Positions 1-8,139 of a stretch of 64,000 nt of DNA are shown here, one piece after another; the stretch's first letter is position 1, and every line of letters begins with the position of its first letter. The notes under the pieces are model-generated. The model saw only the letters and a list, made by a program, of their open reading frames with translations, was not told the origin of the DNA and did not search any database. Source of the stretch: JABMOV01 sp964344305 (GTDB lineage: Bacteria > Fidelibacterota > Marinisomatia > Marinisomatales > JABMOV01); assembly GCA_964344305.1 (NCBI GenBank), contig CAYFMT010000015.1:1-64000 (forward strand), written 5' to 3'. A program made the position numbers and the translations under genes.

Positions 1-49
1 TATCACCTTAGCTTTTACATCAAAATAGTCCGGCTAATTAAAAAACTAA

Positions 50-322
50 ACAGTTGGATCCACTGAAGTCCCTCAAGAAGAACTTGTAAATGATTTTCAT
101 CCAACCGATGAAATCATAGACCATATCGATGATCCAGCCCCACATTCTGGACATGCTACCAGTCAGGATATTGCAGACATAAATACAGCTCTTGGTAATA
201 AATCTGCTACTGGCCATACCCATGTTGAAGCAAATATTACAGATCTTGATAAATACACACAGGGGGAAGTAGATGACCTCCTTGACAATAAGCTGGATAC
301 AGATTTTTACGATCCTAATACA
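50..322 (+). pseudogene. Tail-fibre-like coding remnant upstream of the first ATG
   Basis: This stretch is open in the same frame as the gene that starts at 323 and codes for tail-fibre-like protein, but it contains no ATG, GTG or TTG in that frame and is preceded by in-frame stops at 26, 35 and 47. The residues include GHTHVEANITDLDKYTQGEV, a pattern I know from phage tail fibre and tail collar proteins (GHTH-x-ITDL-x-YTQxEVD-LL-x-K). The simplest reading is that a longer tail-fibre-type gene lost its 5' part or suffered a frameshift near position 50. A non-standard start codon is possible but less likely. Confidence 0.5.
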
Positions 323-802
323 ATGGAGGTTAAGGATAGTGGCAAGATAGGGCTCATCATGGAGTTGATTACACCCTCATTACGTCCGAACACATTATTA
401 CTCAATTATACCTTTGCCGGAGACAATGATGGTGATACACCACCTTCACTTGGAAGATGGGAAACCAGCAATGCCAATTATGAAGATAAGCTGAATTTTG
501 TTTATCGAAAAGAATACGGAGACAGGTTCCTGTGCCTAGATTTTCAATGTACTCCAGTTGGAAGCCCCGGTGCATCTCAAGGTCAAATTAAGCTAAGTGC
601 AGCTGGGAATGTTACAAGTGAGGCTTGGACAGCTTCAGGGATACCGGATACAACAAACGGGATCATTGCTCTGGATATGGAGGATTTCAGTACTGGAGAA
701 AGGCTGCTTATTACAGTATCTATGAAGCAAACTGGAGGATCTACAAATTTTGGTCTGAGTAAATCACTGAGGTTGTTTACTACTGCATATGATCCAAGTT
801 AA
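323..802 (+). CDS. Phage tail-fibre-like protein, C-terminal part
   Basis: This is a 159-residue acidic protein with no signal peptide or membrane segment, rich in Thr, Ser, Gly and Asn and in predicted beta structure, as expected for the distal part of a tail fibre or appendage. I do not recognise a named domain in these 159 residues. The assignment rests on the in-frame upstream segment from 50 to 322, which carries tail-fibre motifs. The ATG at 323 is only the first available start; the true protein was probably longer, and the locus may be a pseudogene. No other phage gene is visible inside the window, so any prophage or gene-transfer-agent context would lie to the left. Confidence 0.5.
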   Translation: MEVKDSGKIGLIMELITPSLRPNTLLLNYTFAGDNDGDTPPSLGRWETSNANYEDKLNFVYRKEYGDRFLCLDFQCTPVGSPGASQGQIKLSAAGNVTSEAWTASGIPDTTNGIIALDMEDFSTGERLLITVSMKQTGGSTNFGLSKSLRLFTTAYDPS

Positions 803-1063
803 AACGCTATTTAAAAGCCAATAAATATTCATTAATTATAAGTAAGTCTATTATGTAATGTTGACATACTGACATATCAGAGACAAAATAAATAGGCGTA
901 AAAAAGTCTCAAATACGGCGAAAAATAACATCTCACGTGAATCAGTGAATGCCTACATATCTACTGAACAAATTTCTTGATTTTCAAACAGGGGTTATGG
1001 TGGGTAAGATTGTACGAAGCCGCACTAATCAGACTTGAGGTATATTAATTAGTAAGGTGTGGC
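803..1063. other. Intergenic region, possible promoter and imperfect hairpin
   Basis: No convincing gene is visible in these 261 bases. On the plus strand a perfect TTGACA at 861-866 is followed 17 bp later by CAAAAT at 884-889, a plausible sigma-70-type promoter. Near the right end an imperfect inverted repeat (AAGCCGCAC against GTGTGGCTT, about 1016-1066) could terminate the leftward gene or a small plus-strand transcript. A 29-codon ORF at 949-1038 is too short to support. There is no obvious target gene for the promoter on the plus strand. Confidence 0.3.
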
Positions 1064-1897
1064 TTACTGAATTGGGGTATAATGAATAACAGTTATATTT
1101 AATGGATCCGCTGTTACACGAATACGCACAGGGTCATTTTGAGGCTGGATTTTCCGTATGGCATCACCATTGATATAGACATTAAGTCCACGGGAATGAT
1201 TAAATAGAAGATTTAATTCCTGGTCAAAATTATAAGTTCGTATGTCCCCGGCAGGCAGTGTCACAGATTCAGATTGCAGAGTATCCTGGACGACCTGGAA
1301 TCCGGAAACATCAGTGGTGATTATCTTCACAGATAGCGGTGGCTCAATGTTTAATTCTGCTTCATCGGTTGAGGCCGCAACATAATCGGCTCTAAGAACG
1401 GATTCAGAAATAATATCCATGTCATTTTCCAAAAATGCAGCAGCCGGAATTGTATCAGGGTCTTCAATCTGTTTCTGTGAAATAGATTTTTGCATAATAA
1501 TGATGGCAAAGATCCAGATAACAAGGAGTACACCACCTTTCACAAGATTAGACCTGTATTGTGACAGTGAGAATGATTTCCCAGATCCTTCGGTTCCTGT
1601 TGGTTCAGCGGCAACGGTAAACTTTGGAGATGCTTTTTCTTTTGATTTTAACGGTTTGCCTTCCATCAGACTTAGATAGTGCTCTAATTGGGTCAGAGCT
1701 TCTTCCGGATCCCCACCTACTTCCATCACGTAGGCGCGAAGAAAAAGACGCACGTAGGCTTTGGGCAACACATCAAAATTTCCTGATTCGAACGCCTCCA
1801 GGAATTTGATATTGATCTTCGTTCGGTTTTGGATTTCCGCCAGATCGATGTTTTGCCGCTCGCGTAGAGCTTTTAGTTCTTTGAAAAATTCGTCCAT
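1064..1897 (-). CDS. rodZ: RodZ-like protein: HTH, one membrane helix, DUF4115 domain
   Basis: The N-terminal 70 or so residues form the RodZ-type helix-turn-helix (FKELKALRERQNIDLAEIQNRTKI, then LEAFE and the conserved LP-x-AYVRLFLRAY segment). A basic linker, one membrane helix (VLLVIWIFAIIIM, near residue 125) and a periplasmic DUF4115-like beta domain follow. RodZ proteins link MreB to the cell-wall elongation machinery in rod-shaped cells. I use the ATG at 1897 (MDEFFKEL) because the family begins just before this helix; an upstream in-frame ATG at 1939 would add 14 unconserved residues. It is divergent from the rhodanese gene at 2063, so both promoters must lie in 1898-2062. No mreB is nearby. 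Confidence 0.75.
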   Translation of the reverse strand: MDEFFKELKALRERQNIDLAEIQNRTKINIKFLEAFESGNFDVLPKAYVRLFLRAYVMEVGGDPEEALTQLEHYLSLMEGKPLKSKEKASPKFTVAAEPTGTEGSGKSFSLSQYRSNLVKGGVLLVIWIFAIIIMQKSISQKQIEDPDTIPAAAFLENDMDIISESVLRADYVAASTDEAELNIEPPLSVKIITTDVSGFQVVQDTLQSESVTLPAGDIRTYNFDQELNLLFNHSRGLNVYINGDAIRKIQPQNDPVRIRVTADPLNITVIHYTPIQ

Positions 1898-2062
1898 GAT
1901 GTAAAAATGTGGCGTGAAATTAACGGTGATTCCAATCAAACAAAAATGGTATAATTATTGGATTAATTGGAACTCGCAATTTTCATTTGATCATGAAATC
2001 GAATAAAATTGTGTAACCTTCGTATTCAACCATCATCAGATGTCCATTAAGCAGGAAATGGA

Positions 2063-2407
2063 ATGTTTTTCAGAAACCCAGTACAAACCGATATCAATAT
2101 CCATCAGGCAAAGCCATTGCATGATAAAAAGAATGTTCTTTGGTTGGATGTAAGAGAGGTCATGGAATTCAACAATGTGCATATTCCAGGATCAACCCTC
2201 ATTCCAATGGGGCAATTAGCCAATCGTGAAACTGAATTGAGTAAGCACAAAGACAAAGACATAATTGTTTATTGTCGAACAGGTCACAGGTCTGGCTTTG
2301 TTACCAGATGGCTTAATGAAAGAGGTTACAACGCTAAAAACCTGGCAGGCGGAATTATGCAGTGGAGTATGTATCGCTACCCGGTGCAACATGGAAGGCC
2401 ATCATGA
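2063..2407 (+). CDS. Rhodanese-like domain protein, cytoplasmic
   Basis: This is a single-domain rhodanese of 114 residues. It shows the LDVREVMEFNNVHIPGSTLIP substrate-side motif and the active-site loop CRTGHRSG after IIVYC, with a six-residue loop typical of sulfurtransferases, so the catalytic Cys is present. There is no signal peptide, so it should act in the cytoplasm in sulfur transfer or thiosulfate/persulfide handling; the donor and acceptor cannot be told. A purine-rich AGGAAATGGA just upstream of the ATG is a possible ribosome binding site. The stop codon overlaps the start of the next rhodanese in an ATGA, so the two are likely co-translated. Confidence 0.85.
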   Translation: MFFRNPVQTDINIHQAKPLHDKKNVLWLDVREVMEFNNVHIPGSTLIPMGQLANRETELSKHKDKDIIVYCRTGHRSGFVTRWLNERGYNAKNLAGGIMQWSMYRYPVQHGRPS

Positions 2408-3060
2408 AATTACATTATCTAGTTTTCGTATTATTGTTATCCCTGGGACTGTCACAACCAATGAATGAGGCTTCAGGAAAACTAGTATCCGGTTATCGCA
2501 TCCTGGAGGTAGAAAGCAATAAGAAGGATTTGACTTTTTCCGTCTACAGGGGTGATTATATCAAATTCAATTCGACTCCTCGTAAGGATGGCTATATCAT
2601 TGAAATACCGAGTATCAACATTCACGAAACCATCACGGGAATACCGGAACACGATCCCTATTTCAAAATGAAGGCGAGTGGAACATATTCATTTTCTATC
2701 GGAGAAATTCACGGAGAAATAACCGTACTTGATTATGTTGGGGCAGCCTATTCTGAGTTAAATCCAAAAGAAGCAATGGCATTTATTGAAGATAGAAAAC
2801 CACTAATCCTGGATGTAAGAACTCCTCGAGAATACCAAACTGGTCATATTCAAAGCTCAACGCTAATTCCTTTGCAGGTTCTGCAATCAAGAATTTCAGA
2901 ACTGGATGATTACAAGGAGGAAGACATCTTTATTTACTGTCGCTCAGGGAATAGAAGTACTGTTGCATCTAAAATCCTTATAGATGCTGGGTACAAACGT
3001 ATCTATAACCTGCGCCCAGGTATTATAGGATGGATGAAATCAGGACTGCCAATTCAATAA
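2404..3060 (+). CDS. Exported rhodanese with N-terminal extra domain
   Basis: The protein is 218 residues from the ATG that overlaps the preceding stop (ATGA at 2404-2407). An in-frame ATG at 2362 lies inside the previous gene and would hide the signal peptide. The first 18 residues (MKLHYLVFVLLLSLGLSQ) are a typical export signal. Residues of about 20-110 form a beta-rich region that I do not recognise, and about 115-215 form a rhodanese domain with LDVRTPREY-x-GHI and the active-site loop CRSGNRS. It is expected in the periplasm, complementing the cytoplasmic rhodanese encoded just before it. The job of the N-terminal region is unknown. Confidence 0.8.
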   Translation: MKLHYLVFVLLLSLGLSQPMNEASGKLVSGYRILEVESNKKDLTFSVYRGDYIKFNSTPRKDGYIIEIPSINIHETITGIPEHDPYFKMKASGTYSFSIGEIHGEITVLDYVGAAYSELNPKEAMAFIEDRKPLILDVRTPREYQTGHIQSSTLIPLQVLQSRISELDDYKEEDIFIYCRSGNRSTVASKILIDAGYKRIYNLRPGIIGWMKSGLPIQ

Positions 3061-3119
3061 GTTCAAACGATGAAGGACTTTTTGTTGTAATTTGTACAAT
3101 ATAAATCATCCAAAGTCCG

Positions 3120-4118
3120 TTGGAAGAAAAAAAGCATACCGCACATCAAACACTAACCGGGATTGCTGAATCCCTGATAAAGGCAGAAGCCGAGGAGCTA
3201 CTGCATATTGCAAGTCGTATTGATTCTGATGTAGTCAAGGCCGCGGAAATCATTATAAATCATCAGGGAAAAATTGTTGTTTGTGGCCTGGGGAAATCAG
3301 GTATAATAGGACAAAAAATTGTAGCCACTCTTAACAGTACCGGTACTCGATCTGTATTCTTGCACGCTTCAGAAGCACTTCACGGTGATTTGGGAATCTA
3401 CAGAGCAGGTGACCCAACCATCCTTATTTCAAAAAGTGGCAGCACAGAAGAAATCCTCCAGCTCATTCCTGTTTTGCGCGAGTTTAATTCACCTCTCATT
3501 GGGATCGTAGGAAATATATCATCACCGGTTGCCGACAATGTAGATGTTTTCATAGATGCATCTGTTAGCAGGGAGGCCGATCCCCTGGGTGTTGTTCCTA
3601 CCACCAGTACCACTGTCACAATGGCCATTGGTGATGCACTGGCTGCTGTTCTAATGGAAGCGAGAAATTTTAAGCACGAAGATTTCGCACGATTCCATCC
3701 AGGTGGCAGTCTTGGCAAACGATTGAAGTTGCGAGTGATGGATATTTTGAAGCCGTTGCATCAGGTTGCTGTTTTGAAACGTACGGACACAATGCAGGAT
3801 GCTGTTATTCGAATGACAGAAAAGCCCCAGGGAGCTGCACTAATCGTTGATGCAAATTCCCACCTTGAAGGACTTATAACTGAGGGTGATGTTAGACGCT
3901 GCATGGCTGAGGAGAAGAATTTCAGGGAGATAAAAACAAGTGATGTCATGACAGAGAATCCTGTGTTCATTACAAGTGATGCCATGCTGCATGATGCCAT
4001 CATTATGATGGAGGACCGATCTTCTCAGATATCCGTACTACCTGTCGTGGAAAATGGTAGAAGGGAATGTGTTGGTCTTATCAGGCTTCATGATATATAT
4101 CAGACGCAACTGGTTTAG
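3120..4118 (+). CDS. kdsD: D-arabinose-5-phosphate isomerase (KpsF/GutQ family)
   Basis: At 332 residues this matches KdsD/KpsF in length and order: an SIS domain at about 30-180 (GLGKSGIIGQKIVATLNSTG, HASEALHGDLG, ISKSGSTEE) followed by two CBS domains at about 205-330. The enzyme interconverts ribulose 5-phosphate and arabinose 5-phosphate, the first committed step to Kdo for lipopolysaccharide, so it implies an outer membrane with Kdo-type glycans. A TTG start at 3120 is needed, since no ATG or GTG lies near the conserved N-terminus. No kdsA, kdsB or kdsC is nearby. It is followed directly by a strong hairpin at 4121-4152. Confidence 0.88.
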   Translation: MEEKKHTAHQTLTGIAESLIKAEAEELLHIASRIDSDVVKAAEIIINHQGKIVVCGLGKSGIIGQKIVATLNSTGTRSVFLHASEALHGDLGIYRAGDPTILISKSGSTEEILQLIPVLREFNSPLIGIVGNISSPVADNVDVFIDASVSREADPLGVVPTTSTTVTMAIGDALAAVLMEARNFKHEDFARFHPGGSLGKRLKLRVMDILKPLHQVAVLKRTDTMQDAVIRMTEKPQGAALIVDANSHLEGLITEGDVRRCMAEEKNFREIKTSDVMTENPVFITSDAMLHDAIIMMEDRSSQISVLPVVENGRRECVGLIRLHDIYQTQLV

Positions 4119-4120
4119 GT

Positions 4121-4152
4121 AACCTTCCAAATGTTTTCACATTTGGAAGGTT
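4121..4152. terminator. Bidirectional terminator hairpin between convergent genes
   Basis: A perfect 13-bp inverted repeat (AACCTTCCAAATG, loop TTTTCA, CATTTGGAAGGTT) sits three bases after the kdsD stop and nine bases before the end of the leftward ABC operon. With short T/A-rich flanks on both sides it can end transcription from both directions. Confidence 0.8.
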
Positions 4153-4161
4153 AAATCTTCA

Positions 4162-4722
4162 CTATTGGATCAGTACTGCAGATGTATCTGGTTCTGGCGG
4201 TTTAGGAACTTCACCCCAATAGTCAGCAGATGTATTTAATGCGAAGATGATATTTTCATTTGTCAAGTACACATCTTCCTCATCCAACAATCTTACATAG
4301 TTGTGACTCCAGTCAGATTTTGATCTCCCAAATGCAGCAGATCCCAGCAGTCCCCCTGAAGCATCTTTCCAGTATATGATCGTTCCGAGAGAATCATCCA
4401 CGGAATATGTAGACCATTTTTCTGGATTTGTCGACACAAGTGTTTCACGCCTGACAAATAACGCTTTGTCCATGAGATTGTCGATTCTACCCTGTTTCAT
4501 CACCAGCGAATCATGATCCATGATGAACCAGGAGTCACCCTGGCGAATCAATGTGATTGCATCCAGTCCCTTTGTGATTTCGACTTCAAAGACATCATCC
4601 TTTTCAATTGCAAAAACATCATTCGTTTTTGTCACATGACGATTTTGGATCGTGGAGTTTAGTCCCCACACAATAAGGATGACAATAAATGCAATGGATG
4701 CCCATTTTAATTCCCTAGTCAT
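4162..4722 (-). CDS. DUF4340-type membrane-anchored protein of the ABC operon
   Basis: The protein is 186 residues with an N-terminal membrane helix (WASIAFIVILIVWGLNSTI, about residues 6-24) and a periplasmic beta-rich part containing the DUF4340-like pattern FEVEITKGLDAITLIRQGDSWFI and later GSAAFGRSKSDWSHNYVRL. DUF4340 proteins usually end operons for GldA/F/G-like ABC exporters, as here. The start at 4722 has a GGAGG sequence five bases upstream and overlaps the previous gene by 8 bp; a longer ORF to 4791 lies within that gene. It is shorter than many family members, so only part of the domain may be present. Its molecular role is unknown. Confidence 0.75.
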   Translation of the reverse strand: MTRELKWASIAFIVILIVWGLNSTIQNRHVTKTNDVFAIEKDDVFEVEITKGLDAITLIRQGDSWFIMDHDSLVMKQGRIDNLMDKALFVRRETLVSTNPEKWSTYSVDDSLGTIIYWKDASGGLLGSAAFGRSKSDWSHNYVRLLDEEDVYLTNENIIFALNTSADYWGEVPKPPEPDTSAVLIQ

Positions 4723-6214
4723 AGAGTTCCTCCAGATATTTGGTGCGATTTCCTTCTCGCTTCCAATTAAGGAAACCAAATACGATAACAAGCACAGCAG
4801 GTAAGAGAATGTTTACCCACTTCCAGGTGGCTTTTGCACCATCCTCAACTTCTTGAAGCGGTCGCGTTGTGATTTCTCTGGATCGCAACCCCACAAGCTC
4901 GCTGTCACCGATAAGGAAATCCACTGCGTTCATGACAAATATCATATTTTCCGGACTCCTGCCACCACCATTGTCACTCATGATGTCCGAATCACCTACG
5001 AGAATCAATTGTGCTGTATTCCCGGTTTCACTGTCCTCCGATGTTGCATAGGCGGCAACCAGTTTCGGTGGTTGGGATAAATTCCTGAGCATTGGATTAT
5101 CCATGGGATTCAAATTATAATATCCCCTCATCTCTCCCGATCGATTGGACGTAGAAAAAAGGGATGTAATTCGATTGTTGGTCGTTGAATCAGCCATCAA
5201 TTCACTGGTAAAAAACAGATTCAGTTGTTCCAGCCCAGACACGATAGTATGGTCATCGAATGACTGGATAAGTGGGAAGAACTGGTATTCCATGGCTGTA
5301 TTGAAAGAGAATATTCCCTGCCTTTGCTGCACTGTAACACTTCCACATACTCGATCCAATACAAGGTTTTCCTGTATTGTGAGACCAAACTTTTGTGTTA
5401 GATCAAAGATGTTGGATGTAATGGGTGTTCCCTGCTGGGATTGCAGATTTGCAGCGATTCTTGATTGACCCAATAGGATATTTCCACCAGATGCGAGATA
5501 GGCGTTCAGATTGTCCATCTCATTCAATGTAAGGGAATCTGTTACCCCATTCATGAGGAGCATCTGGACAGTGGGGGGAACAGGGTTTTCAAGCTGGATG
5601 GTTTGTACCTGATAGGATTCACGCAGTGCATTGGCGATATTTTCATTGGTGGATGATTGATGGTTTACCGTCGCAAAAGCAATGGTTTTTCTTTCTTTAT
5701 CAACCAGCTTCTTTATTTTGGTTGTGAGATCATATTCCAACCCGGTTGTGGTTTGAATAACGGGTATGGTCTCTCTCTTGTCTTCATAGAGTATGACCAG
5801 TCCCATATGCACACGTTTTATTTCAAGTTTATCATTTTCTACAACCTGAAGCTGAACAGGCTGAATACCATATTTTTGTGCATCCTCTGTTAAGGTCTCA
5901 TCATCATCGGGCTGATAAAACTCAAAGCGAAGTTTTCCATCTGAATAGGCTGAATATTCCTCCAGAATATCCTGAAGATACCGTCGGTTGTTTCCATATT
6001 CTCCGGGCAGGTTTTCTGAGAAATACACTTTCACTGTCATGAGGTCATCTATTTTATTCAAAACAGATTTACTGGAATTTGAAAGTGAATACATTTTATT
6101 ATCCGTTAAATCGAGACGGAAGAAGAGATTCCTTGATACAATATTTGCAAGAAACACTGCAACCACAATCACGGCAATATACAAGACGAATGATTTTTTA
6201 TTCATTACCTGCAC
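4715..6214 (-). CDS. gldG: GldG-like ABC transporter auxiliary protein
   Basis: These 499 residues have a membrane helix near residues 8-25 and another near the C-terminus (VNILLPAVLVIVFGFLNW), with a large periplasmic region between them. The pattern is that of GldG / ABC-type auxiliary proteins: R-x-DLTDNKMYSLSNSSKSVL after the first helix, then an IFT52-like domain with NAYLASGGNILLG. It should work with the ATPase and permease encoded upstream. I prefer the GTG at 6214, which has a GGAGG six bases upstream; an ATG three codons later is the alternative. Family members take part in gliding or outer-membrane processes in Bacteroidota, but homologues occur in non-gliding bacteria, so gliding should not be inferred. 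Confidence 0.8.
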   Translation of the reverse strand: MQVMNKKSFVLYIAVIVVAVFLANIVSRNLFFRLDLTDNKMYSLSNSSKSVLNKIDDLMTVKVYFSENLPGEYGNNRRYLQDILEEYSAYSDGKLRFEFYQPDDDETLTEDAQKYGIQPVQLQVVENDKLEIKRVHMGLVILYEDKRETIPVIQTTTGLEYDLTTKIKKLVDKERKTIAFATVNHQSSTNENIANALRESYQVQTIQLENPVPPTVQMLLMNGVTDSLTLNEMDNLNAYLASGGNILLGQSRIAANLQSQQGTPITSNIFDLTQKFGLTIQENLVLDRVCGSVTVQQRQGIFSFNTAMEYQFFPLIQSFDDHTIVSGLEQLNLFFTSELMADSTTNNRITSLFSTSNRSGEMRGYYNLNPMDNPMLRNLSQPPKLVAAYATSEDSETGNTAQLILVGDSDIMSDNGGGRSPENMIFVMNAVDFLIGDSELVGLRSREITTRPLQEVEDGAKATWKWVNILLPAVLVIVFGFLNWKREGNRTKYLEELYD

Positions 6215-6217
6215 GAC

Positions 6218-6931
6218 TTACCTCCATTTCCTGGTTTCAACCATACGAATGGTCAGCGTCAGGAACAGCCATATCATAGAACCAAAATAGATCAGATTCC
6301 TTGTATCTATGACCCCCCTGGACATATTGGAAAGATGGTAATCCACGCTGAGATATTGAATAATCCCTGCCAGTGCATGTGGAATGAAGATCAGCAGTTT
6401 GTCCATGAGGAAAAACACAAGAACAATGACCACTGCAATTATGAATGCGACTACCTGATTTTCTGTAAGACTGCTGGCAAAGGTACCGATGGATGCATAA
6501 AATGAACCCACGAACAATAGTCCAAGGTAACCGCAAAATGCTGCACCATAATCAATATTGGTACCCACAGCCATTAACGTGACAAAATGTACCAGGGAAA
6601 ATGCCAGTCCCGCTCCAATCAGTACCAGGGCTGAAAGGTATTTCCCAAGGACAAATTCCCAGTCACGAACCGGAAGCGTTGCCATGACTTCCATGGTCCC
6701 AATATTCTTTTCCTTTGCAATTAATCCCATGGTGATGACAGGAATAAAAAACAGGTATACCAACGGGACGATGCTGAAGAGTGCACGCATGTCAGATTGG
6801 TTTATGAGGAAAAAAGTATTGGTAAAGAAATACCCGTTAAAAACGGTGAAAAAGACGAGAAAAATATAAGCCATTGGACTCATGAAGTAGGATCGGAGTT
6901 CTTTACCAAAAATCGATCTCATATTATGCAT
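6218..6931 (-). CDS. gldF: ABC-2 family permease (GldF-like)
   Basis: The 237-residue protein has six predicted membrane helices and the ABC-2 permease N-terminus (FGKELRSYFMSPMAYIFLVFF) plus EKNIGTMEVMATLPV, the region that usually contacts the ATPase in this family. It is the membrane channel of the transporter whose ATPase is encoded just upstream. The ATG at 6931 has a GGAGG five bases upstream and overlaps the ATPase gene by 8 bp; a further in-frame ATG lies three codons on. An in-frame extension to 6967 lies within the ATPase gene. The transported substrate is unknown. Confidence 0.85.
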   Translation of the reverse strand: MHNMRSIFGKELRSYFMSPMAYIFLVFFTVFNGYFFTNTFFLINQSDMRALFSIVPLVYLFFIPVITMGLIAKEKNIGTMEVMATLPVRDWEFVLGKYLSALVLIGAGLAFSLVHFVTLMAVGTNIDYGAAFCGYLGLLFVGSFYASIGTFASSLTENQVVAFIIAVVIVLVFFLMDKLLIFIPHALAGIIQYLSVDYHLSNMSRGVIDTRNLIYFGSMIWLFLTLTIRMVETRKWR

Positions 6932-7868
6932 TTTCTCCTCCTTCCTTCGTGAGTGATCGGAATACATCTTCCAACTGGATCCTATGACGACTCATTTCCA
7001 GGATGGTCCACTTAGAATTCACTGCATGGTTAAAAATAGTTTCCCTTGGGTCAGAGCCACGCTCATATTCAATGGACAATGAAACGGCATCACCTTCTTT
7101 TGGACCTACAGAAATTTCCAGGGATGGAATAGTTGCTTTCATGGCATGGATACTATCCTCTGTAGCTCCCTTTATTTCCATGGATAGTTGTGTACGCCCC
7201 TTCAAGTTAGCGATAAGCTCCTGACTGGTGCCGTCCGCAACAATCTGTCCCTTATCGATAATCACAATTCTATCCACTGTTGCTTCAATTTCCTGGAGTA
7301 TGTGACTGGACATAATGACCATTTTTTCTTGTCCAATATGTTTGATCAACTCACGGATTTCTACAATTTGATTTGGATCCAATCCTGTTACCGGTTCATC
7401 CAGTATGAGAATCTTTGGATTATGGATCATGGCGCATGCCAGTCCAATTCTCTGTTTGTATCCCTTTGAGCATGCAGAAACAGGGCGATGAATGACACCT
7501 TGCAATCCGCATTGTTCTACTACCCGGGACAGTGCTTTTTGAAATTGTTTTCCAATTATACCACGTACACGTGCTGTGAATTCCAGCAAATCATAGACAA
7601 TCATGTCAGTGTACAATGGATTGGACTCTGGTAAATATCCAATTTGCTGTCTGATATCCAGGGAATGATCCAAAATGTTTTGATCGTTCACGTATACATT
7701 TCCAGAAGTCGGCGATAAATAACTGGTCATGATCTTTAAAGTGGTTGATTTTCCTGCACCATTGGCACCGAGAAACCCAACTATTTCACCATCTTTTACG
7801 TCAAAACTAATGGATTGCAATGCCTGGACATCACCGTAATGTTTCACAAGATTCTCAATACGAATCAT
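6924..7868 (-). CDS. gldA: ABC transporter ATPase (GldA-like)
   Basis: This 314-residue ATPase has Walker A (GANGAGKST, near residue 35), Q-loop region, a signature CSKGYKQRIGLA in place of LSGGQ, Walker B (ILILDEPVTGLD) and an H-loop (SSHIL). A C-terminal 80-residue extension is typical of GldA/CcmA-type exporters. It is the first gene of a leftward operon continuing with permease, GldG-like and DUF4340 proteins. The start at 7868 has GGAGGG nine bases upstream, so the promoter is expected between 7869 and about 7950, just outside the repeat array. Confidence 0.9.
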   Translation of the reverse strand: MIRIENLVKHYGDVQALQSISFDVKDGEIVGFLGANGAGKSTTLKIMTSYLSPTSGNVYVNDQNILDHSLDIRQQIGYLPESNPLYTDMIVYDLLEFTARVRGIIGKQFQKALSRVVEQCGLQGVIHRPVSACSKGYKQRIGLACAMIHNPKILILDEPVTGLDPNQIVEIRELIKHIGQEKMVIMSSHILQEIEATVDRIVIIDKGQIVADGTSQELIANLKGRTQLSMEIKGATEDSIHAMKATIPSLEISVGPKEGDAVSLSIEYERGSDPRETIFNHAVNSKWTILEMSRHRIQLEDVFRSLTKEGGENA

Positions 7869-7950
7869 CGGTGATTACCCTCCATTATTTTTCGGCTATA
7901 CACAATTATAATACGAATGTTCCAATGGAAATTCGGGCGGAAATATAATG

Positions 7951-8032
7951 ATGGAAGATGGATGATGGAAGATGGATGATGGAAGATGGATGATGGAAGA
8001 TGGATGATGGAAGATGGATGATGGATGAATGG
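7951..8032. repeat. Tandem array, 14-bp unit made of two 7-mers
   Basis: Five near-identical copies of ATGGAAGATGGATG run from 7951 to 8020, followed by a degenerate partial copy. The unit is itself two heptamers (ATGGAAG and ATGGATG), so the basic period is 7 bp. The array lies between divergent operons, about 80 bp upstream of the ABC ATPase start and 110 bp upstream of the sugar kinase. It has no spacers and is not CRISPR-like. It resembles the short tandemly repeated heptamers seen between genes in some bacteria; a regulatory effect is possible but unproven. Confidence 0.9.
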
Positions 8033-8139
8033 AGCTTAGAAAGGGAGATAGAGTTTGGATAGCGAGGTAGACAGGATCGTGAAAATGCGAAATATCAAGA
8101 GAATTGCTTTCCTGTCCAGTTTAACTTTCACCACAATTA

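Noticed and set aside
949..1038. 29-codon ORF in the left intergenic region
   Set aside because: It has no ribosome binding site, no recognisable motif and is too short to distinguish from chance.
1351..1536. Small ORFs opposite or within the rodZ-like gene
   Set aside because: They lie wholly in other frames of a gene with a well-recognised domain order.
4162..7868. Gliding motility system
   Set aside because: GldA/F/G homologues alone do not show gliding, and no other gliding gene is in the window.
7951..8032. Possible CRISPR array
   Set aside because: The units are contiguous 14-mers with no spacers and no cas gene is near.
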